From NCBI GenBank assembly GCA_002700095.1, contig PACL01000082.1:30995-84513 (forward strand): a DNA stretch of 53,519 nt, read 5' to 3'. This document shows, piece by piece, positions 17,524 to 27,405 of this stretch. The notes beneath the pieces are model-generated. The model made no database searches, was not told the origin of the DNA, and saw nothing but the letters and a program-made list of their open reading frames with translations. The translations under genes and the position numbers were made by a program. Source of the stretch: Fulvimarina sp. (lineage in GTDB: Bacteria > Pseudomonadota > Alphaproteobacteria > Rhizobiales > Rhizobiaceae). Each line of letters begins with the position of its first letter. Within the stretch, counting starts at the first letter, position 1.

Positions 17524-18312
17524 TCAGGCGAAGACGTCGGCCAGATCGGTGAAGCCGACGCCGTCCTTGATCTCCCGCAGCCTTGCATAGGTGACGGCGA
17601 CGGCGATCGAGGCGAAGGCCATCGACAGCCCGCTCGCCGCGCCCTGAAGCAGCAGAAACAGGATCGGGACGCCGGGCACGAGGAATGCCACGACGGCCGT
17701 GGCGGCGATCGTGACCAGGTAGACGATGATATAGACGAGCATCAAGAGGCCGATGATCGGCCAGCGATAGTTCTTCGTCAGGGCTGAGCTGCGCCCGAGC
17801 GAACCGAAGCCGTTGCCCTCGACCATGATCACCGGCACGAAGACCGACAGCACCCCCAGGAGCCACAGGCCGGGCACGATCAGCAGAGCGAAGCCGATGC
17901 CGATCAAAAGCCACGCCGCGATGGACATCACGATCAGCGGCAGGATCTGCCGAAGTCCGGTCGCGACATAGGACCCGATCCTGGCGCGCCGTTCGGCCCT
18001 CGCGTCGTAGGCCGCCAGCACCAGGACGGCGGTGAGGACCGAATAGACCAGCAGCGGCACGGCCAGCACGATGACGATGAACAGGAACGGGTTCTGGTCG
18101 ATCAGTTGCCCGTCGGCGCCAGGAGCCATGGGATCGAGCGCATCGGCACCAAGAACCAGGAATGTCGGGATCTGCATCAGGATGCCGGCAACGATGCCGA
18201 TCCCGCCGAAGACGGCGAAATGGCCGAAGAAGATCGCCAAGGTGTCGCTCATTCTGGCGCCCACGCCGAAACGCGGCCTGGGCAATGTCATGTCGGTATC
18301 GACGGCTGTCAT
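17524..18312 (-). CDS. Polytopic membrane protein of unknown function at the MoxR operon end
   Basis: The 262-residue protein has about six hydrophobic segments (for example IAAWLLIGIGFALLIVPGLW and GLLMLVYIIVYLVTIAATAV) and ends LREIKDGVGFTDLADVFA. It resembles the GDPD-membrane-domain/DUF975-like membrane proteins, but I cannot assign it firmly. The internal phrase FGSLGRSSALTKNYRWPIIG is typical of that group. The start at 18312 has a strong GAGAGGAAATGAG leader. It lies 80 bases beyond the RDD gene on the same strand, so it may be the last, looser member of that operon. Confidence 0.75.
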   Translation of the reverse strand: MTAVDTDMTLPRPRFGVGARMSDTLAIFFGHFAVFGGIGIVAGILMQIPTFLVLGADALDPMAPGADGQLIDQNPFLFIVIVLAVPLLVYSVLTAVLVLAAYDARAERRARIGSYVATGLRQILPLIVMSIAAWLLIGIGFALLIVPGLWLLGVLSVFVPVIMVEGNGFGSLGRSSALTKNYRWPIIGLLMLVYIIVYLVTIAATAVVAFLVPGVPILFLLLQGAASGLSMAFASIAVAVTYARLREIKDGVGFTDLADVFA

Positions 18313-18392
18313 CTCATTTCCTCTCGTCGATGGGTCTTTCAGTCGGGCCGGAGGATGCCGCGGCACAGCTCCGGCAGGGGCTGCGGTGAGGA

Positions 18393-19343
18393 TCACCGGC
18401 CGCCGGCCTGTGTCTCCTGCGTGCGGTGGAACTTGTCCACCCTTGTCTCGCCCATCAGCTTCTTCTGTTCGAGGAAGGCTCGCTGGGCGACGTAGAAGCT
18501 CTGGAGGAACGCCTCTTCATCGGCCGGTGAGACGCTCTCCTCATAGCCGATCTTGGCGCGGATCCGCTCGCCGATCCGGGCGAGGCCCTGCCGCCTCTCG
18601 CGGCTGTCCTTCGCCTCTTCGCCGCCGCGCAGGAGCCGTTCCAGAACCTGCAGCTCGTAGGCGCCGTAGAGCTCGAGCTGCCGGCTGGAGAACACGAAGC
18701 GCTCGCGCGCCGCCTCGCCCGCACTCACCGCGACGTCGGGCAGGAGCAGCGGCCGCGGATCGAGCACCACGGCGGTGTCGGCGATGAGATCGCCGATCCG
18801 CCGATTGGCCTTGCTGCGGATCGGGACGGCGACGACGACGAGAAGCCAGGCGAGCATGACGACGTTGAACCACAGCTGGTCCTCGCCGCCGCCGATCAGG
18901 AAGGCCGCCGGCAGGAACACCTCCACCTCCTTGGTGAGATTGCGCACGACGACCTGATGGGTGGAAAGTCCGGAACCGTTCCGGGAGACGACGCGCAGGC
19001 CGAGCAGCTTCTTGCCCGGCGTGCGGCCGTTCATCAGCAGCTCGCAGAGGACGTAGTAGGGCGCGCCGAAGAGGAGGACCAGCAGGGAGGCGATGGCGCC
19101 GAAGGCCGCGCCGCTGACGATGCCGGCAAAGAGCAGCGCCAGAACGATGCCGATCGTCGCCGCGGTGGTGATGACGAAATCCACGAACTGGGCGCCGAAG
19201 CGGGCCCCGAGGCTGGCGACGTCGAGATTGAGGACGACGCCCTCCGGCGGCGTCAGCGTCAGGCGCTTGCCGTCGAGGCCGGACAGCCTCTGGCGGGCCG
19301 CAGCCGTGGCCTTGGCGTCGGTCCTGCGGCGCCAGAGGGCCAT
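18393..19343 (-). CDS. RDD family membrane protein
   Basis: The 316-residue protein has the RDD domain: ARFGAQFVDFVI with the conserved Arg and Asp, two hydrophobic helices (about 56-75 and 80-100), NGRTPGKKLLGLRVV, and a third helix (about 160-175) followed by RRIGDLIADTAVVL. A soluble, charged C-terminal region of about 110 residues follows. RDD proteins are transporter-like or accessory membrane proteins of uncertain role. The ATG overlaps the stop of the SpoIIM-like gene (ATGA), so the two are co-translated. Confidence 0.88.
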   Translation of the reverse strand: MALWRRRTDAKATAAARQRLSGLDGKRLTLTPPEGVVLNLDVASLGARFGAQFVDFVITTAATIGIVLALLFAGIVSGAAFGAIASLLVLLFGAPYYVLCELLMNGRTPGKKLLGLRVVSRNGSGLSTHQVVVRNLTKEVEVFLPAAFLIGGGEDQLWFNVVMLAWLLVVVAVPIRSKANRRIGDLIADTAVVLDPRPLLLPDVAVSAGEAARERFVFSSRQLELYGAYELQVLERLLRGGEEAKDSRERRQGLARIGERIRAKIGYEESVSPADEEAFLQSFYVAQRAFLEQKKLMGETRVDKFHRTQETQAGGR

Positions 19344-20365
19344 CAGGCGGGCTCCGGATGGGCCGCGGCTCGGCCCTCCCGCCCGGCCAGGCAGAACCAG
19401 GCGAGCCAGAGGAGGCCGACGCCCCAGCCGATGGCGAGGCGGGCCCAGAAGTCCGTCACGACCTGCCGGCCGATCCCTTCGAGAAGGCCGGCGCAAAACA
19501 GCATGACCGCCGCGACCACGGCGAGCTTGACCGCGTCCCGCCCGGCATGGCGCAGCGCAGCCGGGCGGCTCCTCGGCCCGGGAAACAGCATGGCATAGCC
19601 GAGCGTCAGGCCGCCGGCGCTGGCGATGGCGATGGCCGAGAGCTCGGTGACGCCGTGGATGGTCAGCCAGCCCATGAAGTCGAGGCCGAGGTCCTTGTCG
19701 ACATGGATCTGGACGAAGGTCCCGAGCATCGCCCCATTGTAGAGCAGCAGGACGACGCTCGGCACGCAGAAGACGATGCCGAGGGCGAAGGCGAACAGGG
19801 CGACCTTGGTATTGTGGGAGAAGAGATAGGTGGCGAAGGCGCCGAGTTCGCCGAGCGGCTGGTAGTCCTCGCCATAGATCACCCGGCGCAGCGCCTCGGC
19901 GCTGGCGCCCGGCCCGCGTCCGGAAGCGAGGTCGCCGGGCACGAAGGCGTAGAACCAGGCTGGATCCCGGCCAGTCAGCAGATAGGCCGCCACCGCCCCT
20001 GCCGCCATCAGCAGGAAGGCCAGCGCGATCGGCACCGCCGAGCGGCGCACCGCCTGCGGCGCCGAGTGGGCGAAGAAGCGGGAAAAGAGGCCCGACAGGT
20101 TCTCTCGAGGCGCGTAGACGACGAGATAGGCCCTGGCGCAAAGGCTCTCGAGATACCGGACCACGGCGAGATCGAGGGAGATCTCCCGGGCGACCGACAA
20201 GGAGTTGGTGGCCTGGCGGTAGAGCAGGACGAGATCGCGCGCGTCGTCGAAGGACAGCCGCGACAGGCCCCGCTTCTCGGCCGCCTCGACGATCGCCCCG
20301 AGGCGCTTCCAGTCGGCCTCGCGCTCGTCGCGAAAGCGGGTCGAGCGGATGGCAGGTGCGCTCAT
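19343..20365 (-). CDS. Stage II sporulation protein M (SpoIIM/DUF95) family membrane protein
   Basis: The 340 residues begin with a soluble helical part, FRDEREADWKRLGAIVEAAE and RQATNSLSVARE. Several transmembrane helices follow from about 107, with SHNTKVALFAFALGIVFCVP and FMGWLTIHGVTELSAI, which are the conserved SpoIIM-like stretches. The organism type does not sporulate, and the family is widespread outside spore formers, usually beside MoxR and DUF58 genes as here. Starts and stops overlap on both sides (ATGA), so expression is coupled. The molecular role is not known. Confidence 0.9.
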   Translation of the reverse strand: MSAPAIRSTRFRDEREADWKRLGAIVEAAEKRGLSRLSFDDARDLVLLYRQATNSLSVAREISLDLAVVRYLESLCARAYLVVYAPRENLSGLFSRFFAHSAPQAVRRSAVPIALAFLLMAAGAVAAYLLTGRDPAWFYAFVPGDLASGRGPGASAEALRRVIYGEDYQPLGELGAFATYLFSHNTKVALFAFALGIVFCVPSVVLLLYNGAMLGTFVQIHVDKDLGLDFMGWLTIHGVTELSAIAIASAGGLTLGYAMLFPGPRSRPAALRHAGRDAVKLAVVAAVMLFCAGLLEGIGRQVVTDFWARLAIGWGVGLLWLAWFCLAGREGRAAAHPEPA

Positions 20366-21675
20366 ATCAGCTCCCGCGCCTTGATGGTGAGATAGGTGGA
20401 GACGAGCCGCGCGGTGATACCGCCGGGATCGGTGTCGACGACGAAGACGCCGAGCCGGGCGAGCCGTTCCAGCACCAGCCGGCGCTCCCGCTCCAGCCCG
20501 GCGGCGGCGACGGCGCCCGCCACGTCACTGAGATTTCCGACGGGCCGGTGCCGGTAGCCGGCGAGCAGCGGATCGCGGATGGAGACGAAGACCATCACGT
20601 GGTGACGATTCAGGACCGCGACGTTCTCCACCAGCAGCTCGGCAGTGGTGGTGTCGACGAAATCGGAAAACCCCACCACGAGACAGCGCCGCGACAGCCG
20701 CTGGCCGAGATGGGTCATGGCGAGGGTGTGGTTGGTCTCGATCGCCCGGTAGGATAGCTCCGCCGCCCTGGCACGCAGCTGCGCGAAGGCCCGGCGCCCG
20801 CCATTCGGTGGCAGATAGAGACGCGGCCGCGCATCGAAAGCGTAAAGGCCGACGAGGTCGCCGCCCTGGATGCCGGCCCAGCCGAGCGCCAGCGCGGCGT
20901 TGATCATGTGGTCGATCTTCGCCAGCCCGGCGATCTCCTCGCGCATCAGATGGCCGTTGTCGAGGGCGAGCACGATGTTGTGGTTCTTCTCCGCACGCAT
21001 CTCACGGGCGACCAGCGCGCCGTGCCTGGCGGAGCGCTTGTAGTCGATGGTGCGGCTGTCCATGCCGGCGACGAAGTCGCGCAGCTGGTGGAACTCGGAT
21101 CCCTCGCCGCGGACGAGGGCGGCGCGGCTGCCGAAGGCTTCGGTGGCGATCTGGACGTCGATCTCCCCCGAGGTGATCGCCCGGACATTCGGTACGACGA
21201 CCAGCCGGGTCGGGCAGGGATAGGCGGCGACGACGTCGAGGAGGCGCAGCCGGCTCCGGCGCATCACCGCCGCCTCGCCGAGCGCGAAGTCGCCGCGCCG
21301 GCGGGCCTCCACCGTCACCTGCACCGAAGAGACATGTCCCGCAGGATGAAGCACGAATTGCGACGGCCCGGCGAGGCCGCCGGGCCAGGCGATCCGCACG
21401 ACGGATGAGCCGGGCCCTCGTCCCGCTCCCTTCGCCGAAGCAAGGCGAAAGTCCAGTATCGCGGCGTCGCCGACGAACAACTCCCGCGTCGCCGGCGCCT
21501 CGAGAATGAACCGGCGGCGGCCGGGCGTCAGCACGACGTCGGTGAGGACGGCAAGCCCCAGGGCCGCCCACACCATCGGTATGAGCTCCGCCGGCGCGCC
21601 CGGCAGCACCACCAGCGCCAGCGATGCCAGCGCGATCAGGCCGGAGATCAGGAGCAGGAGGCGGGAGGGCCGCAT
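20362..21675 (-). CDS. DUF58 domain-containing protein
   Basis: The 437-residue protein has two N-terminal helices (about 5-25 and 33-50), a beta-rich middle, and the DUF58 core with [20 protein letters not shown] and [18 protein letters not shown], which carries a vWA-like metal-binding fold. DUF58 proteins are the usual partners of MoxR AAA ATPases. The start at 21675 overlaps the moxR-like stop (ATGA). An in-frame upstream extension inside the moxR-like gene was rejected. Confidence 0.9.
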   Translation of the reverse strand: MRPSRLLLLISGLIALASLALVVLPGAPAELIPMVWAALGLAVLTDVVLTPGRRRFILEAPATRELFVGDAAILDFRLASAKGAGRGPGSSVVRIAWPGGLAGPSQFVLHPAGHVSSVQVTVEARRRGDFALGEAAVMRRSRLRLLDVVAAYPCPTRLVVVPNVRAITSGEIDVQIATEAFGSRAALVRGEGSEFHQLRDFVAGMDSRTIDYKRSARHGALVAREMRAEKNHNIVLALDNGHLMREEIAGLAKIDHMINAALALGWAGIQGGDLVGLYAFDARPRLYLPPNGGRRAFAQLRARAAELSYRAIETNHTLAMTHLGQRLSRRCLVVGFSDFVDTTTAELLVENVAVLNRHHVMVFVSIRDPLLAGYRHRPVGNLSDVAGAVAAAGLERERRLVLERLARLGVFVVDTDPGGITARLVSTYLTIKARELI

Positions 21676-22631
21676 CAGCGCGGCGCCGGGATCTGTTCGA
21701 GGATGGCGGCGAGCACCCTGTCGGGGCTGCGGCCCTCGATCTCGGCCGTCGGCGAGAGGACGACACGGTGGCGCATGGTCGGCCCGAACAGGAGCTTCAC
21801 GTCGTCGGGAATGGCATAGTCGCGCCCGTCGAGGGCCGCCCGGGCGCGAACCGCGCCGCAGAGCCCGTCGGCTGCCCGGGTGGAGACGCCATAGGCGATG
21901 TCGACGTCGGCGCGGGTCGCGCGGCAAAGGCCGAGAACATAGCGCAGGATCTCGTCGTCGAGGCGGATCGCATCGACCAGCGCCTGGCCGGCACGAATCT
22001 CCGCAAGCCCCGCGACCGGCACGATTGCGGCCTTGCGCGCATCGTGGTCGAGGGGCTGGCCGGCATGGCGCCTGAGGATCGCGAACTCGGCCTCCTCGCC
22101 GGGAAAGTCGATCTCGAGCTTGAACAGGAACCGGTCGAGCTGGGCCTCGGGAAGCGGATAGGTGCCCTGCTGCTCGATCGGGTTCTGGGTGGCGACGACG
22201 AAGAAGACGCTGCCGACCGCATGGTCGGTGCCGTCGATCGTTACCCGGCGCTCGTTCATCACCTGCAGGAGCGCCGCCTGGGTCTTCGGCGGGGCGCGGT
22301 TGATCTCGTCCGACAAAAGGATGTCGGTGAAGATCGGCCCGCGCACCAGTTCGAACTGCCGCGACCCGAAGTCGTAGATGTTCGAGCCGATGACGTCGCC
22401 GGGCATCAGGTCGGGCGTGAACTGGATGCGCTTGAAATCGAGGGAGAGCGCCGCCGCCAGCGACTGGGCGAGCAGGGTCTTCGCCGTGCCGGGCGGCCCC
22501 TCGATCAGGCAGTGCCCGCGGGCGAAGAGCGACACGAGCAGCAGCTCGACGATCGCCTCCTGCCCCTGCACCGCCTTTTCGATCTCAGCGGCGATCCTGT
22601 CGCGCAGGGTCCGCAACTCGTCCAAATTCAT
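21675..22631 (-). CDS. MoxR family AAA ATPase
   Basis: MoxR ATPases act as chaperones for maturation or assembly of envelope or metal-enzyme complexes. In 318 residues there are Walker [10 protein letters not shown], Walker [15 protein letters not shown], sensor 1 [16 protein letters not shown] and the arginine-bearing [10 protein letters not shown], all intact. The ATG at 22631 has AGGAG 8 bases upstream and overlaps the end of the DUF4350 gene by 47 bases. It is the motor of the six- or seven-gene minus-strand operon. Confidence 0.95.
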   Translation of the reverse strand: MNLDELRTLRDRIAAEIEKAVQGQEAIVELLLVSLFARGHCLIEGPPGTAKTLLAQSLAAALSLDFKRIQFTPDLMPGDVIGSNIYDFGSRQFELVRGPIFTDILLSDEINRAPPKTQAALLQVMNERRVTIDGTDHAVGSVFFVVATQNPIEQQGTYPLPEAQLDRFLFKLEIDFPGEEAEFAILRRHAGQPLDHDARKAAIVPVAGLAEIRAGQALVDAIRLDDEILRYVLGLCRATRADVDIAYGVSTRAADGLCGAVRARAALDGRDYAIPDDVKLLFGPTMRHRVVLSPTAEIEGRSPDRVLAAILEQIPAPR

Positions 22632-23973
22632 GCCAGATCTCCTGAATGACGGCCTCGAAGGCGCCGAGCGCATCGAAGCGGGAACGTTCCGTGAGGTGCT
22701 CCTCGGTAACGGCGGCATAGGCCCCCGCGAATCGTTCGCCGAGGTCCGGCGCGCGCCGCGACAGGAAGCGCGTGAGCGCCGCCGCGTCGCCGCCTGCCTG
22801 CCTGCGCACCGCGCCGAACAGGCCGCTCGCCAGCCCCTCGATGCGATCCTTCACATGCCCGTCCACCAGCGCCGCGTCGGCCCGCGCCAGCATGAGGATG
22901 CGGCGGGACGCATCGATGGTGCGGCGCTTGGAGGCCTCGGCCGGCTCCTCGTCCTCCTGGGGGCGTCCGAATCGCCGGCTGCCGCGCCACAGCGCAAGGC
23001 CGGTGACGAGCACCAGCCCGATCCAGAAGGTGGAGAAGGGATAGACGAAGAAGCGGTCGAGATCGGCCAGCGTCCGCTGGCGCGGATCTTCGCCGCCGGT
23101 CTGCGAGGGGGCCGAGGCCGCGTCGGGGGCGCGGGCCGTGTCGGTCTCGACGAAGACCTTGGCATTGCCGGCGAAGCTTTCGACGAGGGACAGGGCGAGC
23201 GCGGCATTGTCGCCATTCGCGAGCCCGGCATTGGTGAAGATGTCGGGATCGGACAGGACGAAAAGGGCGTTGTTCGATCCCACCAGCGATGCGCCCGTGC
23301 AGTCGGCAAGGAGCGTGCCGAGGTCACGGCCGCCCTCGTCCCGCAGGATCAGCACGGGGCGGCACTTCTCGTCGAGGGCTGGGCTCAACACCTGGCCGGA
23401 ATAGAGCGTCGCGGCGTCCGGCAGCACTTCGGCGTTGTCGGCATCGTACACAAGGAGACGGGAGAGCCCCCGCTCCGGCAACCGCGCCACCGGGCGCTCG
23501 CCGAAGAAGGCCATGGCACCGAGAGGCACGAGAAGGTCAGGGTGGGCAACGCCGCGGCTGACGATGCCGCCCCGCCATTTCGGCAGCACCGCCAGCATCG
23601 GCCCCGCCTGTGCCCGCGCGGCGAATTCGGCCCCAGACAGCGGCCGCGGCGCCAGCGAGCCGCGTTCGTCCTCGGCCCCGTCCTCCTGCAGCGCTCCCTC
23701 GCCGAGGATCCTCGGATCGTAGATCGGCAGGATGCGCAGGGTATCGGCCGCCGTGCCGTCGCCAATGGCCGAGACGGTCGGCACGCCTTTGTCTGCGAGC
23801 CACCGCTCCAGCCCCGCCAGGCCGATCGCGCTGTCTTCCAAAGGCCGCCGCGCGCCGAGGACGATGAGCAACGCGACGACCGCGACCACCACGGCGAGGA
23901 TCCCCGCCATCCTGGCGGTCTCGCCACGTCCATCTGCCGCCTTCGGGGAGGTCTCCGATGCGGCGCCGGTCAT
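22585..23973 (-). CDS. DUF4350 domain-containing membrane protein
   Basis: The 462 residues show an N-terminal helix (about 23-40), a periplasmic domain (about 45-315) with the DUF4350-like segment [20 protein letters not shown], a second helix (about 318-336) and a cytoplasmic C-terminal region with conserved [22 protein letters not shown]4350 resembles a glutamine-amidotransferase-like fold without a known activity. The gene overlaps both neighbours (ATGA with DUF4129 upstream, 47 bases with moxR downstream), marking tight coupling. Confidence 0.85.
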   Translation of the reverse strand: MTGAASETSPKAADGRGETARMAGILAVVVAVVALLIVLGARRPLEDSAIGLAGLERWLADKGVPTVSAIGDGTAADTLRILPIYDPRILGEGALQEDGAEDERGSLAPRPLSGAEFAARAQAGPMLAVLPKWRGGIVSRGVAHPDLLVPLGAMAFFGERPVARLPERGLSRLLVYDADNAEVLPDAATLYSGQVLSPALDEKCRPVLILRDEGGRDLGTLLADCTGASLVGSNNALFVLSDPDIFTNAGLANGDNAALALSLVESFAGNAKVFVETDTARAPDAASAPSQTGGEDPRQRTLADLDRFFVYPFSTFWIGLVLVTGLALWRGSRRFGRPQEDEEPAEASKRRTIDASRRILMLARADAALVDGHVKDRIEGLASGLFGAVRRQAGGDAAALTRFLSRRAPDLGERFAGAYAAVTEEHLTERSRFDALGAFEAVIQEIWHEFGRVADPARQDRR

Positions 23974-24782
23974 GCCGCCGTCCTGCGCAGGAAGGGCGCC
24001 GCGACGTCCAGGCAGCGGTGGTAGCTGGCGATGTCCATCTCGCGGCCGCCGAACAGGACGAGTTCGGTCTGGCGGGCGAGGCCTTCCAGTTCGACGCGAT
24101 GCGACCAGCTGCCGGGCAGGCGCTGCACCAGTTCGCGTGTCGTCAAGGACCGTTTGAGGACGATCGCATTGTCCTCAGCGGCAAGTTCCAGAAAACGCTC
24201 GAGCACCTGCCGCAGGCCCTTTCGCGGGTCACCCTCGCGGCGCAGCCGGGCGATCAGGTCGTGATCGACCTCGTTGTCGGGCCTTTGGATGACGGTTGCG
24301 CCGGCAGAACCGATGCGCCGGTCGCGCGGCCCCATCAGGTCGGCGATCTGGCCCCGCCCCAGCCACAGGAAGAGGACGAGCAAAAGGACGATGAGGACGA
24401 GGACGGCCTTGCTGCCCCATTCGAGCCCGGAGGGGATCGAACCGGGATCGACGTCCAGCGGGCGCCCGCTGGCATCTTCGGCCGCATCGAGATCGGCATC
24501 CGGCGAAAGATAGCGGATCTCCGTCTGCAGACGCAGGCCCTCCACCGCCTCCCGATAGGCCTTGCCCGAACCGGTCAGCTGCGGCTGGGGCGGCAGGGTG
24601 GCCTCGGCGCCGTCATCGGCCAAGACAGATGCGGGCAGGGCGAGCAGCGTTGCGGCGACCGCGCAGGCGGCCGGCCAGCGGCGATGCCGGCGGAGACCGA
24701 CCGGCCTGCGTCGCTCGCCGGCATGAATGGCAGAAAATTCCGCGCGAATGAGACACCCCCGAACGAAATCCAGGCCGGACAT
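23970..24782 (-). CDS. DUF4129 domain-containing protein, first gene of MoxR operon
   Basis: The 270-residue protein has a basic N-terminus, an export-signal-like segment (AACAVAATLLALPASVLA), a periplasmic stretch and one transmembrane helix (about 116-136, KAVLVLIVLLLVLFLWLG). The C-terminal cytoplasmic DUF4129 domain contains SLTTRELVQRLPG and TELVLFGGREM. The ATG at 24782 has a GGGGGCGG leader; an in-frame GTG at 24821 is an alternative. It is the promoter-proximal gene of the operon. The 299 bases upstream (24783-25081) contain no gene that I can support. Confidence 0.8.
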   Translation of the reverse strand: MSGLDFVRGCLIRAEFSAIHAGERRRPVGLRRHRRWPAACAVAATLLALPASVLADDGAEATLPPQPQLTGSGKAYREAVEGLRLQTEIRYLSPDADLDAAEDASGRPLDVDPGSIPSGLEWGSKAVLVLIVLLLVLFLWLGRGQIADLMGPRDRRIGSAGATVIQRPDNEVDHDLIARLRREGDPRKGLRQVLERFLELAAEDNAIVLKRSLTTRELVQRLPGSWSHRVELEGLARQTELVLFGGREMDIASYHRCLDVAAPFLRRTAA

Positions 24783-25081
24783 GGGCAGACCGCCCCCGAT
24801 GTCCGGCACGGATTTTCGCACCTTAGCTATCGGACCAGTCGCTCATGGCAGATCAACAGGAAACGTCTGCCGAAGGCGTCGCCCTCGCCCTGCCACAGCA
24901 CCGGCCATAGCAGCCGCCGGGGGCAAGGTGCAGGCCCGGCGTCGCCCGCCCGCTCATGCGCCGCAAGAAGCGAGAGGCTCGCTTCGCCGTTCCGCCCCCA
25001 GGCCGGCAAGAGCCTTCGCAACCGACGACGGCTCGCCGAGCGAACCGCCTGCCGGCATGTCCGGGCTGCACCCGCCTGCGA

Positions 25082-25849
25082 CTATTTCTTCGGGGCGTTG
25101 AAGCGGATCATCGCCTCGTTGAATGCGTCGAGCGCCCGCTTCGAGAGCGTCCGCTCCACGACCTTGCGGACCCGGTGGACGACCATCGGGCCGAGCTGCG
25201 AGGTCCAGGGCAGAAGGATGCCGTCGCAGAAGATCCTCTCGAAGGTCGCGTCGTCGATGTCGAGGGAGACGGAGAAGATGTTCGACGCGCCGCCCTCGCC
25301 GCGCTGGCGGGCCGACTCCGGAAACTGGTCCCAGACGTATTTCGGGCCGATCCCCAGCACCACGCGCTGCTTGGTGAAAAGCTCGAGGTCGTGATGGATG
25401 ACGGTTTTCGAGCCGGTCATGTGCGGGCGCACGAAGAGCGTGTCGATCAGCGGCCAGGGATGCGGGTGCGCCGCGTCGATGAAGGCCATCTCGAACGGTC
25501 CGAGATCGAGATCGTCAAGGTCGATGCTGCGCTTGAACTTGTGCTTGTGCACCTTGACGCGGCTGCCGGTGTAGATCTCGTCGATCAGGAAGCCGTTCGG
25601 CTTGGTCTTGTCGCCGAAGAACGTGTCGTCGTGGTCGATCGTGTGGATGACACCGTCGATGCCGGCATCGTCCATCGCCTTGGCGATCAGCGCGCAGGAC
25701 AGACCCGACGCCATGCCGAACTCGACGAAGCTCTTCGGCTTGTGGCGATCGATGAGATCGCGGATGAACAGGGTTTCATCCACGGATACCGAGCCCCAGT
25801 TGGGCTTGTGGTACTTGGCGAAGATGGATTCGATCTCGGTGGGTGTCAT
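25082..25849 (-). CDS. Class I SAM-dependent methyltransferase
   Basis: The 255-residue protein has the SAM-binding motif I FVEFGMASGLSCALIAKAM (41-59), an acidic strand-2 end VIHTIDHDDTF and the post-III FIDAAHPHPWPLIDT seen in Methyltransferase_24-like enzymes. The substrate is unknown; its position in the glycan island suggests a sugar or cell-surface target. A plausible ribosome site (AAGG) precedes the ATG. It is the downstream edge of the island, separated from galE by 313 bases. Confidence 0.75.
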   Translation of the reverse strand: MTPTEIESIFAKYHKPNWGSVSVDETLFIRDLIDRHKPKSFVEFGMASGLSCALIAKAMDDAGIDGVIHTIDHDDTFFGDKTKPNGFLIDEIYTGSRVKVHKHKFKRSIDLDDLDLGPFEMAFIDAAHPHPWPLIDTLFVRPHMTGSKTVIHHDLELFTKQRVVLGIGPKYVWDQFPESARQRGEGGASNIFSVSLDIDDATFERIFCDGILLPWTSQLGPMVVHRVRKVVERTLSKRALDAFNEAMIRFNAPKK

Positions 25850-26162
25850 CAGGTTGCCTTCAATCTGCTGCCGTGTTTACCGATAAGACTTGCTACGATC
25901 GTCGCTCGACGTCTCCCTGGCGGTGAGGCCCGAGGACTTCCCTGCGTTCATTCCGGCACAAGAAGGCGGCTCTGGCAGCACGGAGCTGCCATTGCTCCTC
26001 CGAGATCGCCCTTCCGAGACTGCGCGGTCGCGTCGCATCCGTGGTGGAGCTCGCCAACCAGATCGACGGTTCCCTCTGCGCATCGTCTCTCGCGGCTCCG
26101 GGGGACGACACTAGCCAAACCATGTTCCAGACCATCTCTCACCACCGGACGCCGGAAGGCGA
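25850..26162. other. Non-coding gap inside the glycan island
   Basis: These 313 bases between galE and the methyltransferase contain no frame with recognisable coding content on either strand. Short open frames exist but match nothing I know. It may be a remnant of a lost gene or simply a long untranslated region. Confidence 0.4.
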
Positions 26163-27134
26163 TCACATGTTGCTTCGCGAATGCCAGTTCCAAGCCGTCC
26201 CGACGATCTCGGAAAGGTCGTATCGTGGCGACCACCCCAGCACCTCTCGCGCGAGTTCGTTGTCGGCGACGAGGACGGGCGCATCGCCGGGCCGGCGCGC
26301 CGCCTCGACGACGTTCAACTTGCGCCGGGTCACCGCCTCGATCTTGTCCAGAAGTTCCTTGACGGTCGTCCCGGTCCCTGTCCCCAGATTGATCGAGATC
26401 GATGCTCCGTCGTCGAGTAGATACTGAACCGCCCGGCTATGAGCGTCGGCAAGGTCCATGACATGGACATAGTCGCGAACACACGTCCCGTCCCGAGTGT
26501 CGTAGTCATCCCCGAAAATCTTGAAGTCCCGGCGGCGTCCCAGAGCCACCTCCAATGCCAGCGGTATCGCGTGGGTCTCGGGCTCGTGCCACTCGCCGAT
26601 CCGTCCTTCAGGATCTGCGCCGGCCGCATTGAAGTATCGCAGACTGACCGACCGGAAGTCGTCGGCCCCACTCATGTCGCGAAGGATGTCCTCGACCATG
26701 AGCTTGGTTCGGCCGTAGGGGCTGAGCGGGCGCTGCGGATGGCCCTCGGTGAGGGGCAGGTGCTGCGGCAGCCCATAGGTCGCGCAGGTCGAAGAGAACA
26801 CCATGCGACGCACGCCCGCCCGTCGCGCGGCCGAGAGCAGCGATATCGTTCCGGCGACGTTGTTGCGGTAAAATGCCAAAGGAGCTTGGACCGACTGGCC
26901 GACTTCGATCAGCGCCGCAAAATGAACGATCGCCTCCGGCTGATATCGTGCGATCACTTCGTGAACGCGGTCTGTATCGAGGATGTCGCCCCGCTCGAAC
27001 GGCCCCCAGCGCACGAATTCCTCGTGGCCATTCTCAAGGTTGTCGAACACGACCGGCGTGAAGCCCTTCGCGTGCAGATCGAGACATGTATGGGAGCCGA
27101 TATAGCCGGCGCCGCCCACAACCAAGATTTTCAT
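26163..27134 (-). CDS. galE: UDP-glucose 4-epimerase GalE
   Basis: GalE interconverts UDP-glucose and UDP-galactose. In 323 residues the NAD-binding Rossmann motif is GGAGYIGSH (7-15), the catalytic Ser/Thr lies in FSSTCATYG (about 113-121) and the catalytic pair is Y140-x3-K144 in SPYGRTKLMVE. The C-terminal sugar-binding region includes DYDTRDGTCVRDYVHVMDLA and NLGTGTGTTVKEL, characteristic of GalE. The product UDP-galactopyranose is the substrate of the UDP-galactopyranose mutase encoded next to it, so the two form a UDP-galactofuranose route. Confidence 0.96.
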   Translation of the reverse strand: MKILVVGGAGYIGSHTCLDLHAKGFTPVVFDNLENGHEEFVRWGPFERGDILDTDRVHEVIARYQPEAIVHFAALIEVGQSVQAPLAFYRNNVAGTISLLSAARRAGVRRMVFSSTCATYGLPQHLPLTEGHPQRPLSPYGRTKLMVEDILRDMSGADDFRSVSLRYFNAAGADPEGRIGEWHEPETHAIPLALEVALGRRRDFKIFGDDYDTRDGTCVRDYVHVMDLADAHSRAVQYLLDDGASISINLGTGTGTTVKELLDKIEAVTRRKLNVVEAARRPGDAPVLVADNELAREVLGWSPRYDLSEIVGTAWNWHSRSNM

Positions 27135-27365
27135 GTCAACCGCTCGCTCACGTTTGCATTGCTGGCATCGTTCGGAAAACCTCCTCCAGGGGACCAGGGA
27201 GTGGCGTCATGCAAACCGCCTTCCAGTTCAACCGATCCCGATACCGCCTCAACCGTACGACAGGATGACCGTCTCGATGCCATTATGGCGACCCGCCCTT
27301 CGCCATATCCACCGCGCCGCACCGCGCGAGAGGCAAGCGACGCTTCGTGGAGGCGATGCGAGCAT

Positions 27366-27405
27366 GGCATGGGGCGACTACGCGAGGCATGGGGCGACTA
27401 CGCGA
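27366..27405. repeat. Perfect 20-bp tandem direct repeat, two units
   Basis: The unit GGCATGGGGCGACTACGCGA occurs at 27366-27385 and again at 27386-27405. The second copy covers the last codons and stop of the UDP-galactopyranose mutase gene, so the extra copy lies just downstream of that gene. It looks like a replication-slippage duplication. Confidence 0.9.

Noticed and set aside
19343..20365. Evidence for sporulation
   Set aside because: SpoIIM-like (DUF95) proteins are common in non-sporulating bacteria next to MoxR genes; no other sporulation gene is present.
27366..27405. Possible CRISPR-like repeat
   Set aside because: Only two directly abutting units with no spacers and no cas genes.
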